DNA of 64,000 nt from CAYUIS01 sp964444825 (GTDB lineage: Bacteria > Chloroflexota > Anaerolineae > B4-G1): NCBI GenBank assembly GCA_964444825.1, contig CAYUIS010000002.1, forward strand, positions 1-64,000. The letters are read 5' to 3'. The first letter of the stretch is position 1; the number at the start of each line of letters is the position of its first letter. This document shows, one piece after another, positions 42,366 to 50,403 of the stretch. The translations under genes and the position numbers were made by a program. The notes beneath the pieces were generated by a model, which was not told the origin of the DNA, did not search any database, and saw only the letters and a list, made by a program, of their open reading frames with translations.

Positions 42366-43052
42366 ATGAACGAAACGATCCTCGTCATCGACGACGAACC
42401 GAGAATAGTCAAACAGGCCCGGGACTACCTGGAGAAGGGCGGCTTCCGTGTCGTCACGGCTGGCGACGGAAAGATGGCGCTGGCCATGGCCCGGCACGAG
42501 CGGCCCGACCTGATCGTCCTCGACCTGAACCTGCCCGAGATGGACGGCCTGGACGTCTGCCGGGCGCTGCGGCGCGAATCCGACGTGCCGATCATCATGC
42601 TCACCGCCCGTGTCGAAGAGACCGACCGGCTCATCGGCCTGGAGTTGGGCGCCGATGACTATATCACCAAGCCGTTCTCCCCCCGCGAGCTGGTGGCCCG
42701 CGTGCGGGCCGTACTGCGGCGTGTGCGCGGCGGCGTCCACACCCCCGGCCTTATCCGCGTCGGCGACTTGGAGATCAACCTGCACGGCCATCGCGTGGCG
42801 CGCGCTGGGGAGGCGATCCGCCTTACCCGCAGTGAGTTCAACCTGCTGGCCGTCCTGGCCCAACACCCAGGGCAGACCTTTACCCGAGCGCAGCTCTTGG
42901 ATCGGCTACACGGCGTGGCGTACGACGGCTTCGACCGCAGCATAGATGCGCACGTGAAAAACTTGCGTCAAAAGTTGGAACCCAACCCAGGTGAGCCAAG
43001 ATATGTACTCACCGTCTACGGTATTGGCTACAAGTTCACCGACGAGGTGTAA
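42366..43052 (+). CDS. OmpR/PhoB-family response regulator
   Basis: 228 residues. The receiver has IDDEPR (about 8-13), phospho-acceptor Asp in IVLDLNLPEMDG (about 53), MLTARVEE and YITKPF (Lys about 102). The winged-helix domain (about 130-225) shows IRLTRSEFNLLAVLAQHPGQ, the recognition helix FDRSIDAHVKNLRQKLE and the wing PRYVLTVYGIGYKF. It should pair with the kinase at 43233, although the remnant of a second regulator lies between them. The direct repeats TTCACA upstream fit its own class of site. Confidence 0.94.
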   Translation: MNETILVIDDEPRIVKQARDYLEKGGFRVVTAGDGKMALAMARHERPDLIVLDLNLPEMDGLDVCRALRRESDVPIIMLTARVEETDRLIGLELGADDYITKPFSPRELVARVRAVLRRVRGGVHTPGLIRVGDLEINLHGHRVARAGEAIRLTRSEFNLLAVLAQHPGQTFTRAQLLDRLHGVAYDGFDRSIDAHVKNLRQKLEPNPGEPRYVLTVYGIGYKFTDEV

Positions 43053-43128
43053 TCACCCACTGAGGCAATTAGCAGGATCGCCACTCATGACACAGAGAAC
43101 GTGCGTGCAAAAGTCAAATACTGTTCCT

Positions 43129-43230
43129 CACTTGAAGAACCTTCGTCGCAAGCTGGAGATCGATCCTGCCGAACCGCGCTACGTGCTCACCGTCTATGGT
43201 ATCGGCTACCGTTTCACCGACGAGGTGTGA
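43129..43230 (+). pseudogene. 3' remnant of a second OmpR-type response regulator
   Basis: The 33 codons before the TGA read HLKNLRRKLEIDPAEPRYVL and TVYGIGYRFTDEV, the end of a winged-helix domain. It resembles the end of the intact regulator at 42366 but differs at many bases, so it is a paralogue and not a fresh copy. The kinase GTG starts two bases after its stop, the spacing normal for a coupled regulator-kinase pair. This was probably the kinase's original partner gene. Confidence 0.8.
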
Positions 43231-43232
43231 CC

Positions 43233-44507
43233 GTGCGCAAGCCGTGGAACGACGATCCCGCACCGGATGACGAGCCCTGGGAACACAGAGGCCCCTGGGC
43301 CTGGACCGGCTCCTCGGAAAACGGTTGGCGTGTTGAGTGGAAGGGCCCTGAGAAACACCATCGCCACGGGCCATGGTCGCATCCACCCGGGCGACCGTGG
43401 GCACACCACCGACAGCACGTCGGCTGGCGAAGGGAATGGCGGCGTAACCGGGCTCCTCTGTTCTTCCGGCTCGCTGGGGCCTTTGGTTTTATGGCCCTGC
43501 TGATCCTGGGGGGAATGGGGACGATCGCCTTTGTCCTCACGCGCCTGTTCGGAGGAGCAGCTCAAACAGCGGCGCTGGTGTGGATGGGCGGTTGCGCCTT
43601 GTCGCTTGCGTTGCCGCTGCTGGCGGGAGCCCTGGCCCTGCAGGTCTATCGCGGCGTTGCGACCCCCCTGTCCGACGTGATGAGCGCCGCCGACGCTGTG
43701 TCCGAAGGCGACCTCAGCGCCCGGGTCCCAACGTCAACAAGGGGTCCTGGCGAGTTCCGTCGACTGGCCAGGTCCTTTAACCGTATGGTCGAGGAGTTGG
43801 AGCGCGCCGATCAGCAACGCCGTAACCTCACCGCCGATGTGGCCCACGAGCTGCGCACCCCTCTCCACATCATTCAGGGCAATCTGGAAGGCATCCTGGA
43901 TCAGGTATACGAGCCGACCCCAGACCACATAAACGCCACCCTCGACGAAACCCGTGCCCTGGCACGGCTGGTTGATGACCTGCGCACGCTCTCGTTGGCC
44001 GAGGCTGGCCAACTACCGCTCGTGCGCGAGCTTGTTGATGTATTAGAGCTGCTGACTGACGTCCAGACGAGCTTCAGCGGGCAGGCGGAGGCAGCGGGCG
44101 TGGACTTGCACGTCGAGACCGACCAAAACGTGTCTGCCGCGAACGTTTTCGCTGACGTGGGGCGCCTGGATCAGGTATTGAGCAACCTGGTCGCCAATGC
44201 CCTGCGCCACACAGCCGCTGGCGGGACCATCACACTCGAAGCCAAGACCAGCCAAGAGGCCGTACGGATCACCGTGTCGGATACTGGCGAGGGCATCCCG
44301 GCGGAGGACCTGCCCTTCATCTTTGACCGCTTCTGGCGGGGCGACCGGTCCCGCTCTCGTCTTGCCGGAGCGGGGAGTGGATTGGGTCTGGCCATCGTCC
44401 GGCAGTTGGTCCAGGCCCACGGTGGGCGCATTCGCGCAGAGAGCGAACTCGACCAGGGAACGACGATCACCATCGAATTGCCGGCAGCAGCACCCGTAAG
44501 GTCCTGA
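43233..44507 (+). CDS. HAMP-containing sensor histidine kinase
   Basis: 424 residues from GTG 43233, with GAGGTGT just upstream. The N-terminal 72 residues are cytoplasmic and rich in Trp, His and Pro (EKHHRHGPWSHPPGRPWAHH). Two membrane helices follow (about 80-105 and 112-137) with almost no external loop, then HAMP (about 140-195, TPLSDVMSAADAVSEGDLSA), HisKA with phospho-His in DVAHELRTPLHIIQ (about 208), and HATPase_c with N box NLVANALRHTA and DTGEGIPAEDLPFIFDRFWR. With so little outside the membrane, the sensor is probably intramembrane or cytoplasmic. The tgt start follows two bases after its stop. Confidence 0.92.
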   Translation: MRKPWNDDPAPDDEPWEHRGPWAWTGSSENGWRVEWKGPEKHHRHGPWSHPPGRPWAHHRQHVGWRREWRRNRAPLFFRLAGAFGFMALLILGGMGTIAFVLTRLFGGAAQTAALVWMGGCALSLALPLLAGALALQVYRGVATPLSDVMSAADAVSEGDLSARVPTSTRGPGEFRRLARSFNRMVEELERADQQRRNLTADVAHELRTPLHIIQGNLEGILDQVYEPTPDHINATLDETRALARLVDDLRTLSLAEAGQLPLVRELVDVLELLTDVQTSFSGQAEAAGVDLHVETDQNVSAANVFADVGRLDQVLSNLVANALRHTAAGGTITLEAKTSQEAVRITVSDTGEGIPAEDLPFIFDRFWRGDRSRSRLAGAGSGLGLAIVRQLVQAHGGRIRAESELDQGTTITIELPAAAPVRS

Positions 44508-44509
44508 CC

Positions 44510-45631
44510 GTGACGAGCGAGCAGAGCCTCTTCACCCTCGTAGCCACCGCTGGCCGGGCCCGCGCCGGCGTACTCCACACTCCCCACGGAGAGTCCCTCA
44601 CGCCGGTCTTTATGCCCGTTGGCACCCAGGCCACCGTCAAGGCCGTTTCCCCGCGTGATCTGCACGATCTCGGGGCGACGGTTGTCCTGGCCAATACCTA
44701 CCATCTTTACCTCCGTCCCGGAGACGAGTGCATCGCCCGTCTGGGCGGGCTGCACGAGTTTATGGGATGGGATAGCCCCATTCTCACCGACTCGGGCGGT
44801 TATCAGGTGTTCAGCCTGGCCGAGCGGCGCACGCTTGACGCCAATGGCGTTACCTTTCGATCCCATCTCGACGGCTCCGAGCACCGCTTCACACCGGAGA
44901 AGGCCATCGCCATCCAGGAGAACCTGGGAGCCGATATCATCGTCTGCTTCGACGAGTGCGCCGAACCCTACGACTATGAGTACAACCTGCAGGCCCTGGC
45001 GCGCACCCACGCCTGGGCCGAGCGGTGCAAGGCTGCCCAGACCCGCTCTGACCAGGCGCTCTTTGGCATCGTCCAGGGAGGCATCTTCCCCGATCTGAGA
45101 GAGCAATCGGCCCGTTTCCTGGCTCGGGTTGGCTTTGACGGCTACGCGATTGGTGGCCTGAGCGTGGGAGAGACAAAAGAGGAGATGCACGCTGCCCTGG
45201 ACGCCATCGATCCTCTGCTGCCCTACGACCAACCGCGCTACTTGATGGGCGTCGGTACGCCAGAGGACCTGATCGAGTGTGTGGCCCGGGGCGTGGACAT
45301 GTTCGATTGTGTGCTCCCGACCCGGATGGCACGTAATGGAGCCGCTCTCACCCGCACGGGGCGGCTGAACCTGCGTAATGCTCGTTTCGCCGACGACCCC
45401 AACGCACTGGAACCTGGGTGTAGCTGCTATACGTGCAGCCACTTTAGTCGGGCCTACGTCCGCCATCTGACCCGTGCGAACGAGATTCTGGGGCACCAGT
45501 TGCTCAGCCTCCACAACCTCCACCTTATGCTCACCATAGCACGAGAGATCCGGGAGGCCATCCTGGCGCAAGAGTTTCAGGCGTATCGACAGGAATTCTG
45601 GCAAAGGAAGAATACCGCGGGTGACCAATAG
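44510..45631 (+). CDS. tgt: tRNA-guanine transglycosylase (queuine/preQ1 tRNA-ribosyltransferase)
   Basis: 373 residues from GTG 44510. It exchanges guanine at position 34 of GUN-anticodon tRNAs for preQ1. The family hallmarks are present: GTQATVKAVSPRDL; ANTYHLYLRPG; TDSGGYQVFSL with the general-base Asp (about 90); GGLSVGE; MGVGTPEDLIE; catalytic Asp in MFDCVLPTRMARNGAA (about 265); and the zinc site C-x-C-x2-C (CSCYTC) with a later His (about 332). Length matches bacterial Tgt. It is coupled to the kinase gene upstream and overlaps the next gene by 11 bases. Other queuosine genes are not in the window. Confidence 0.97.
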   Translation: MTSEQSLFTLVATAGRARAGVLHTPHGESLTPVFMPVGTQATVKAVSPRDLHDLGATVVLANTYHLYLRPGDECIARLGGLHEFMGWDSPILTDSGGYQVFSLAERRTLDANGVTFRSHLDGSEHRFTPEKAIAIQENLGADIIVCFDECAEPYDYEYNLQALARTHAWAERCKAAQTRSDQALFGIVQGGIFPDLREQSARFLARVGFDGYAIGGLSVGETKEEMHAALDAIDPLLPYDQPRYLMGVGTPEDLIECVARGVDMFDCVLPTRMARNGAALTRTGRLNLRNARFADDPNALEPGCSCYTCSHFSRAYVRHLTRANEILGHQLLSLHNLHLMLTIAREIREAILAQEFQAYRQEFWQRKNTAGDQ

Positions 45632-46283
45632 CAGCGGGAGAACTCCGCTCCGGCTCCTGGTCACTGCCGCTGCCACTGTCCTCCTTCTCTCCACTCCCGG
45701 CTCCGTTCCAATGCTTCCCTGGCAGATCTATGTCTTTCGAGGCGGTTCTTTTGCCCCAGTTTCTTCTTCCTCCCATATCACGCTTCTCTCCCCCCACCCC
45801 TCTATGCCTCCTCCATCCGCCCCCTCGACCTGGCAGGTCACTGGGGCCATCCTGGCCGACGTGACTGACGATGGCCCCGCCGAGTGGGTGCTCCTCGTCT
45901 GGCGTCCGTGGCGTGATTGGCCCATCCAGCGCTGGACCCCGGGCCCCAGTCCCATCGCCGGTCTCCACGACGACGCAGGCGCTAGCTGCCAGATCATTCT
46001 GCTTGATCCAAAGGATGGACTTGAAGTCTGGGCTGGGTCCGCCTTGCCCGCGCCATTCCTGTCCCTGGCAATAGGAGATGTGGACGGCGATGGGCGAACC
46101 GAGCTCGTGACACTTGAGGGAGACTATGCCAGCGGGCGCGACGGTCCGGGCACCGCCGTCGATGTCTGGCGGTGGAATGGCTTCGGATTCGGGCTGGAGT
46201 GGCGATCGCCCGCCAGCACCCTTCATCAACTCCGCTTGACCGATGCGAACAACGACGGTATACTGGATATAGCTGTGCGCTGA
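45621..46283 (+). CDS. Exported VCBS/FG-GAP-like protein
   Basis: 220 residues from GTG 45621, overlapping the end of tgt. A hydrophobic N-terminus (LRLLVTAAATVLLLSTPGSV) suggests export. Two FG-GAP/VCBS loops are visible, IGDVDGDGRTELV (about 153) and LTDANNDGILDIAV at the very C-terminus, and a weaker one, ADVTDDGPAEWVLL (about 80). That gives an incomplete propeller of perhaps three to four blades. No function can be assigned. Confidence 0.7.
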   Translation: MTNSSGRTPLRLLVTAAATVLLLSTPGSVPMLPWQIYVFRGGSFAPVSSSSHITLLSPHPSMPPPSAPSTWQVTGAILADVTDDGPAEWVLLVWRPWRDWPIQRWTPGPSPIAGLHDDAGASCQIILLDPKDGLEVWAGSALPAPFLSLAIGDVDGDGRTELVTLEGDYASGRDGPGTAVDVWRWNGFGFGLEWRSPASTLHQLRLTDANNDGILDIAVR

Positions 46284-46339
46284 AGAATAGCGACCGGTGG
46301 AGTCTACATCAACCCACGGAAGGTAAAAAGACCGTCGAT

Positions 46340-46930
46340 ATGAGAGCCCATGTGATCCTGATGGTGTCGAGCGTTGTGCTCGCGGCCTGTGTGCCTACAG
46401 GCCCACCCACAAGCCAGGCGACTGTGGAGCCGGTGTCACTTGTAACACCTGTCGTTCCAGAAGGCGCAAGCTATTACGACGGGTGCACCCACATGCTCAG
46501 CTATCCATCCGAGTTGGAGACCAGTGACGGGATCCTGTTCCAGTCTCCTAGCGATCAAGACGTCTCCCTACTCATCATCGCCCGGCGTCGGACTGATGGT
46601 GAGGAGGGTCTAGCCCTTGATGCCGTCGCCTCGCAGATCGCTGCCCGGTGGTCCACCCAGGCGAACGCCCCCGTCTTCGAAGCTGCTCAGGTCACCGACT
46701 ATCTGGGCGCCTCACTCGACGGCCTGCGATCCGATCTTGTGGACGAGGCGGAAACTCACACCCACTTGATGGTCGTCGTCCGGCCCGAGACCCTATTGGG
46801 GGATATGCTCCCCGCCGATGTCGTATACGAAATAGTGGCGCAAGCCCCTGTCCCCATTTGGTCGGAATGGGATCCGCTGTTCGAGATCGCGTTTCAGAAC
46901 TTTCACCCCAAGGACTGTGGGGGTGTGTAG
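46340..46930 (+). CDS. Putative lipoprotein of unknown function
   Basis: 196 residues from ATG 46340, chosen because a lipobox follows (VVLAAC, Cys at residue 18). A Thr/Pro-rich linker and a domain of about 150 residues (YYDGCTHMLSYPSELETSDG; LLIIARRRTDGEEGLALDAV) follow. The start at 46172 of the same frame lies inside the previous gene and is rejected. The domain resembles periplasmic PsbP-like or stress lipoproteins only in outline. The DUF3160 gene follows 28 bases later. Confidence 0.6.
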   Translation: MRAHVILMVSSVVLAACVPTGPPTSQATVEPVSLVTPVVPEGASYYDGCTHMLSYPSELETSDGILFQSPSDQDVSLLIIARRRTDGEEGLALDAVASQIAARWSTQANAPVFEAAQVTDYLGASLDGLRSDLVDEAETHTHLMVVVRPETLLGDMLPADVVYEIVAQAPVPIWSEWDPLFEIAFQNFHPKDCGGV

Positions 46931-46958
46931 GATAGCCTGATACCGAGGAGGCACACCT

Positions 46959-49205
46959 ATGCGAAACACACGAGCAATTACCGCCGCGACTATGGCCCTT
47001 CTTGTCGCCATCTTGGCCTGCAATGCGCCTACCGCATCGCCGACGCCATCACCATCTGAGCCGACCGTTCCACCCACGGCCAGCGTCCCGCCCACGCCGA
47101 CCCAGCTCCCCGTCGCCTCCCCCACGCCACCGCCCGGAGTCCGAGGACCGGGCTTTGCCACCTACCCAGAGATCCTGGCCAAGCTGCCTGCCGCCTATCA
47201 AGGCTATGCCCTTCCGATCGATCTCGGAACACTGGGCAACTATGATTCCTTTAGTCTGAGCGATCCCCAGAGCGCAGTGCTGGCCGGGAACGGCTTTGTC
47301 GTCACGCCGGCCGAATGGCTAGAGTTCTACCAGCTCTATGAGAACGTTCGCTACGAAGAGATCCCCGTCTTTGTCACCACCGACTCTGTCTTCCACGTCT
47401 ACCACCTGCTGTTCGACAAGATGCTTCGCGATCTGGAGCGCGAGCGCTTTGAACCCGACATCCGAGCGCTGACTGCCGCTTGCCTGCAATCGGCCCGAGA
47501 GCTCTACGCCGAGCTCCAGACCACGTCGATGGAGACGACGGCTCTGCACACGCTCGCCTATTTTGCCGTGGCCGATGCCCTCATCAACCCCGATTCCGCT
47601 ACGCCTCCAGAGGTCGCCGACCTGGTCGCCGGTGAGTTGGCCCTTATAGGGGCTCACGGGGGTATGAATGGCAGCGTCATTTTTAGCCAGGGCTGCCCGG
47701 CAAGCTGCAACCCGTGTGATCCCAATCCTCCACCCGAATGCTTGGAGCAACCCTGCCTGTGTGAGGACTATTCCCAGTATGTCCCCCGCGGCCACTATAC
47801 CCGGAGCGAGCAACTCGAGCGTTATTTCCGTACGATGATGTGGTACGGCCGCATCAATATGCGCCTGCAAAAGCCTAGCGAGACCCAAATGGCGCTTCTG
47901 ATCACCTACATCCTGCGCCACACGACCGTCGATGGAGAACCTGCCGGTGATGTGTGGGCCAAGGTATACGATCCTACTGTCTTTATCGTCGGCAGCTCCG
48001 ATGATCTCGGCTTCCACGAGTACGGCGCTCTGTGGGACGTCCTTTTTGGCGCGGATAGTTCCGCCGCCGATATCGCTGACGAGTCGAAGCTGCGAGAATT
48101 CGTCGATGCGGCCAGTCAACTGCCACCCCCGCAGATCAACTCAATGTGGGTCCATATTTCGGAGGACAAGGAAGAAGTGACCCAGGGCTTTCGCTTTATG
48201 GGCCAGCGTTTTGTGCTTGACGCCTACATCTTTGAAGAGCTCACCTGGAGGGAGGTGGGCACGCCCGCGGCCCCTCGCACGCTCCCCAGTGGGCTCGACG
48301 TGATGGCCGCCCTCGGCTCAGATGCCTCGTACACCATCCTCGATCAGACCGGCGAGACGGCATATGCCAACTACCTAGAACAGATGTCCAAACTGCGCGA
48401 AGAGATCTCGGCGCTCCAACTCGACTCCTGGACCCAGAATCTCTACTGGACCTGGCTCTATTCATTCCATCCATTGCTCGAACCCAAAGGCAGAGAGTAT
48501 CCTGCCTTTATGCAGACTGAAGCCTGGGCGCGCAAGGACCTCCACACTGCCCTGGGCTCCTGGACCGAGCTCAAGCACGACACCATCCTCTATGCCAAGC
48601 AAGTGATGGCCGAGTTGGGCGGTGGCCCACCGCCTGAGCCGCCCCACGGATGGGTGGAGCCGAATCCCGAGGCATACGCTCGCTTGTTGTCCCTCACCCG
48701 CATGACCCGCGACGGGCTGGAGAGCCGGGACCTGCTCACCGAGAACACCCACGCCAACCTGATGCGCCTCGATAGTCTCCTCGTCTTCTTGCTGGACACC
48801 GCCGAGCGTGAGCTGGCCGATGTACCGCTGACCACCGAGGACTATGAGCGCATCAAATACTACGGTGGCGAGTTGGAGGCTATGACGCTCGCCGCCGCTG
48901 ACCAGGATGGCGAGGGTATGCCGTTCTTTGAGGACGAGGAGCAAGCGGCCCTCGTAGCCGATGTCGCCACCGACCCCGCTGGTCAGTTCCTGGAGGAAGC
49001 TATTGGCCGCATCTTTGAGATCTATGTCGCTATCCCCGATGGCGAAGGGGGTGTGCACATCGCCAAGGGCGGCGTCTTTTCCTATTACGAGTTTCCCCGC
49101 GACATGCGAGAGGGTCGTCTGACCGACAAAGAGTGGCGAGCGATCCTGGACGCTGGCGAGGCGCCGGATCAACCCGAATGGACCAATTCCTTTATCAGCC
49201 GGTGA
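46959..49205 (+). CDS. DUF3160 lipoprotein
   Basis: 748 residues with lipobox VAILAC (Cys 21), then a Pro/Thr-rich spacer (PSEPTVPPTASVPPTPTQLP, residues 32-51) and a large helical domain. Landmarks of DUF3160: TTDSVFHVYHLLFDKMLRDL near 140; an extended Cys-rich insert (CPASCNPCDPNPPPECLEQP, about 246-265); RYFRTMMWYGRINMRLQ; FIVGSSDDLGFHEY; LREFVDAASQLPPPQINSM; and EDKEEVTQGFRFMGQRFVLD. The protein is predicted to be surface-anchored, with unknown activity. GAGGAGGCA precedes the ATG. The Cys-rich insert was not recognised from other members and may be a lineage feature. Confidence 0.85.
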   Translation: MRNTRAITAATMALLVAILACNAPTASPTPSPSEPTVPPTASVPPTPTQLPVASPTPPPGVRGPGFATYPEILAKLPAAYQGYALPIDLGTLGNYDSFSLSDPQSAVLAGNGFVVTPAEWLEFYQLYENVRYEEIPVFVTTDSVFHVYHLLFDKMLRDLERERFEPDIRALTAACLQSARELYAELQTTSMETTALHTLAYFAVADALINPDSATPPEVADLVAGELALIGAHGGMNGSVIFSQGCPASCNPCDPNPPPECLEQPCLCEDYSQYVPRGHYTRSEQLERYFRTMMWYGRINMRLQKPSETQMALLITYILRHTTVDGEPAGDVWAKVYDPTVFIVGSSDDLGFHEYGALWDVLFGADSSAADIADESKLREFVDAASQLPPPQINSMWVHISEDKEEVTQGFRFMGQRFVLDAYIFEELTWREVGTPAAPRTLPSGLDVMAALGSDASYTILDQTGETAYANYLEQMSKLREEISALQLDSWTQNLYWTWLYSFHPLLEPKGREYPAFMQTEAWARKDLHTALGSWTELKHDTILYAKQVMAELGGGPPPEPPHGWVEPNPEAYARLLSLTRMTRDGLESRDLLTENTHANLMRLDSLLVFLLDTAERELADVPLTTEDYERIKYYGGELEAMTLAAADQDGEGMPFFEDEEQAALVADVATDPAGQFLEEAIGRIFEIYVAIPDGEGGVHIAKGGVFSYYEFPRDMREGRLTDKEWRAILDAGEAPDQPEWTNSFISR

Positions 49206-49217
49206 GACCCTAATGAA

Positions 49218-49315
49218 ACCCTAAAGGTTTGGCGCAAGGTCTTGGCAATAAAACAACTGATGGCTATGAGATTCCTCCAAAACAATCACCTGGTGAAAAC
49301 CTTTAGGGTCTTTTT
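49218..49315. repeat. Inverted-repeat element, family 3 (ACCCTAAAGG type), possible terminator
   Basis: ACCCTAAAGGTTT (49218-49230) and its complement (49297-49309) enclose 66 bases, with CTTTTT after the second arm. The same arms form a tight hairpin at 62896-62928. It lies between the DUF3160 gene and uppP and could end the upstream transcript. Confidence 0.7.
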
Positions 49316-49336
49316 GGCAGACACTGAGGCACAGTT

Positions 49337-50245
49337 GTGAGCATACTACAAGGGCTTTTCCTCGGTATCCTTCAGGGTGCAACCGAGTTTCTCCCCATCA
49401 GCAGTTCGGGCCATCTGGTGCTCGTGCCCTGGCTATTGAACTGGCCCGCACCCGGCCTGGCCTTTGATGCGGTCGTTCACTGGGGCACAGCCGCGGCCGT
49501 GGTGGCCTACTTTTGGCGCGATTGGGTCTCCCTCGCTATCGCCGGGGTCCAGTCCTTGCCTTCCGTATGGCGATATGTGGCCTCCGCCCTCACGCGGGGG
49601 CAGCGACGGCCGGATGGCGACGATCCTGTCCCCCAGCTCCTCGCTAAACCCTCGCCGGGTCCGGCAATTCCCGGTAATGCCCGCCTCGCTTGGCTGATCA
49701 TCCTGGGCACCGTGCCCGCAGCGTTAATCGGTTACCTGCTGGAAGATTTCTTTGAGGAGATGTTCGCCCGCCCCGTTGCAGCCGCCCTCTTTCTCTTTGT
49801 CACGGCGGCCTTTCTCACGGCCAGCGAGTATCTGGGTTGCCGCGAGCGTGACCTCGACACCCTGAGATGGCCTGATGCACTGCTGGTCGGGCTAGCCCAG
49901 GCACTGGCGATCTTCCCAGGCATCTCCCGCTCCGGCGCGACCATCGCCGCCGGCCTCTCTCGAGGTCTCAAGCGAGAGCCTGCCGCGCGCTTTAGTTTCC
50001 TCCTGGCAACGCCGATCATCATTGGCGCGGGGCTACTCAAGGTAGCCGATCTGGCACAGATGGGCGGCCTGGCAGCTCAGGCCCCGACGCTTATCGTCGG
50101 ATTCGTGGCAGCGGGCGCCGTCGGTTTTGCTTGCATCCACTTCCTACTCAGGTACCTGCAGCGCCACCAACTCTATCCCTTCGCCATCTATTGTGTTTTC
50201 GCGGGGTTTGTCTGTCTGGTTGTGGCCTGGGCCCGAGGGGGATGA
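49337..50245 (+). CDS. uppP: Undecaprenyl-diphosphatase UppP (BacA)
   Basis: 302 residues from GTG 49337. It dephosphorylates undecaprenyl diphosphate to recycle the carrier for peptidoglycan and polysaccharide export. The two catalytic regions are clear: QGATEFLPISSSGHL (residues 14-28) and FPGISRSGATIAAGLSRGL (about 194), along with LLATPIIIGAG. About seven to eight hydrophobic helices are predicted. A loop of about 40 residues (SLPSVWRYVASALTRGQRRP) between helices is longer than in the E. coli protein. It stands alone between repeat elements. Confidence 0.96.
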   Translation: MSILQGLFLGILQGATEFLPISSSGHLVLVPWLLNWPAPGLAFDAVVHWGTAAAVVAYFWRDWVSLAIAGVQSLPSVWRYVASALTRGQRRPDGDDPVPQLLAKPSPGPAIPGNARLAWLIILGTVPAALIGYLLEDFFEEMFARPVAAALFLFVTAAFLTASEYLGCRERDLDTLRWPDALLVGLAQALAIFPGISRSGATIAAGLSRGLKREPAARFSFLLATPIIIGAGLLKVADLAQMGGLAAQAPTLIVGFVAAGAVGFACIHFLLRYLQRHQLYPFAIYCVFAGFVCLVVAWARGG

Positions 50246-50294
50246 GTGATATCTAGTGCATCGCGGCGGAAATCAACATCTGGTTCCCTGCTTG

Positions 50295-50394
50295 AAGGGG
50301 ATTCCTTCGACAGACTCAGGACAGGCTGTCAGATCCCCGTCTGAAGCGTCGTTCTCGCCGCGCAAAGCCGGGATCTGACGATCCCTGGCGAGCA
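50295..50394. repeat. Structured dispersed repeat, family 2, copy B
   Basis: Matches 12620-12748 in its 5' half and its last 13 bases. Stem GTCAGATCCC (50328-50337) pairs with GGGATCTGAC (50370-50379). The pair T50329-A50378 replaces C12654-G12703 of copy A, a compensated change. It lies between uppP and the cyclase gene, ending 10 bases before the cyclase stop. Confidence 0.82.
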
Positions 50395-50403
50395 CAGAAC
50401 CGG

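Noticed and set aside
44171..45694. 507-codon minus-strand frame opposite tgt
   Set aside because: The plus strand holds an unmistakable Tgt with all catalytic motifs; the antisense frame results from GC-rich third positions.
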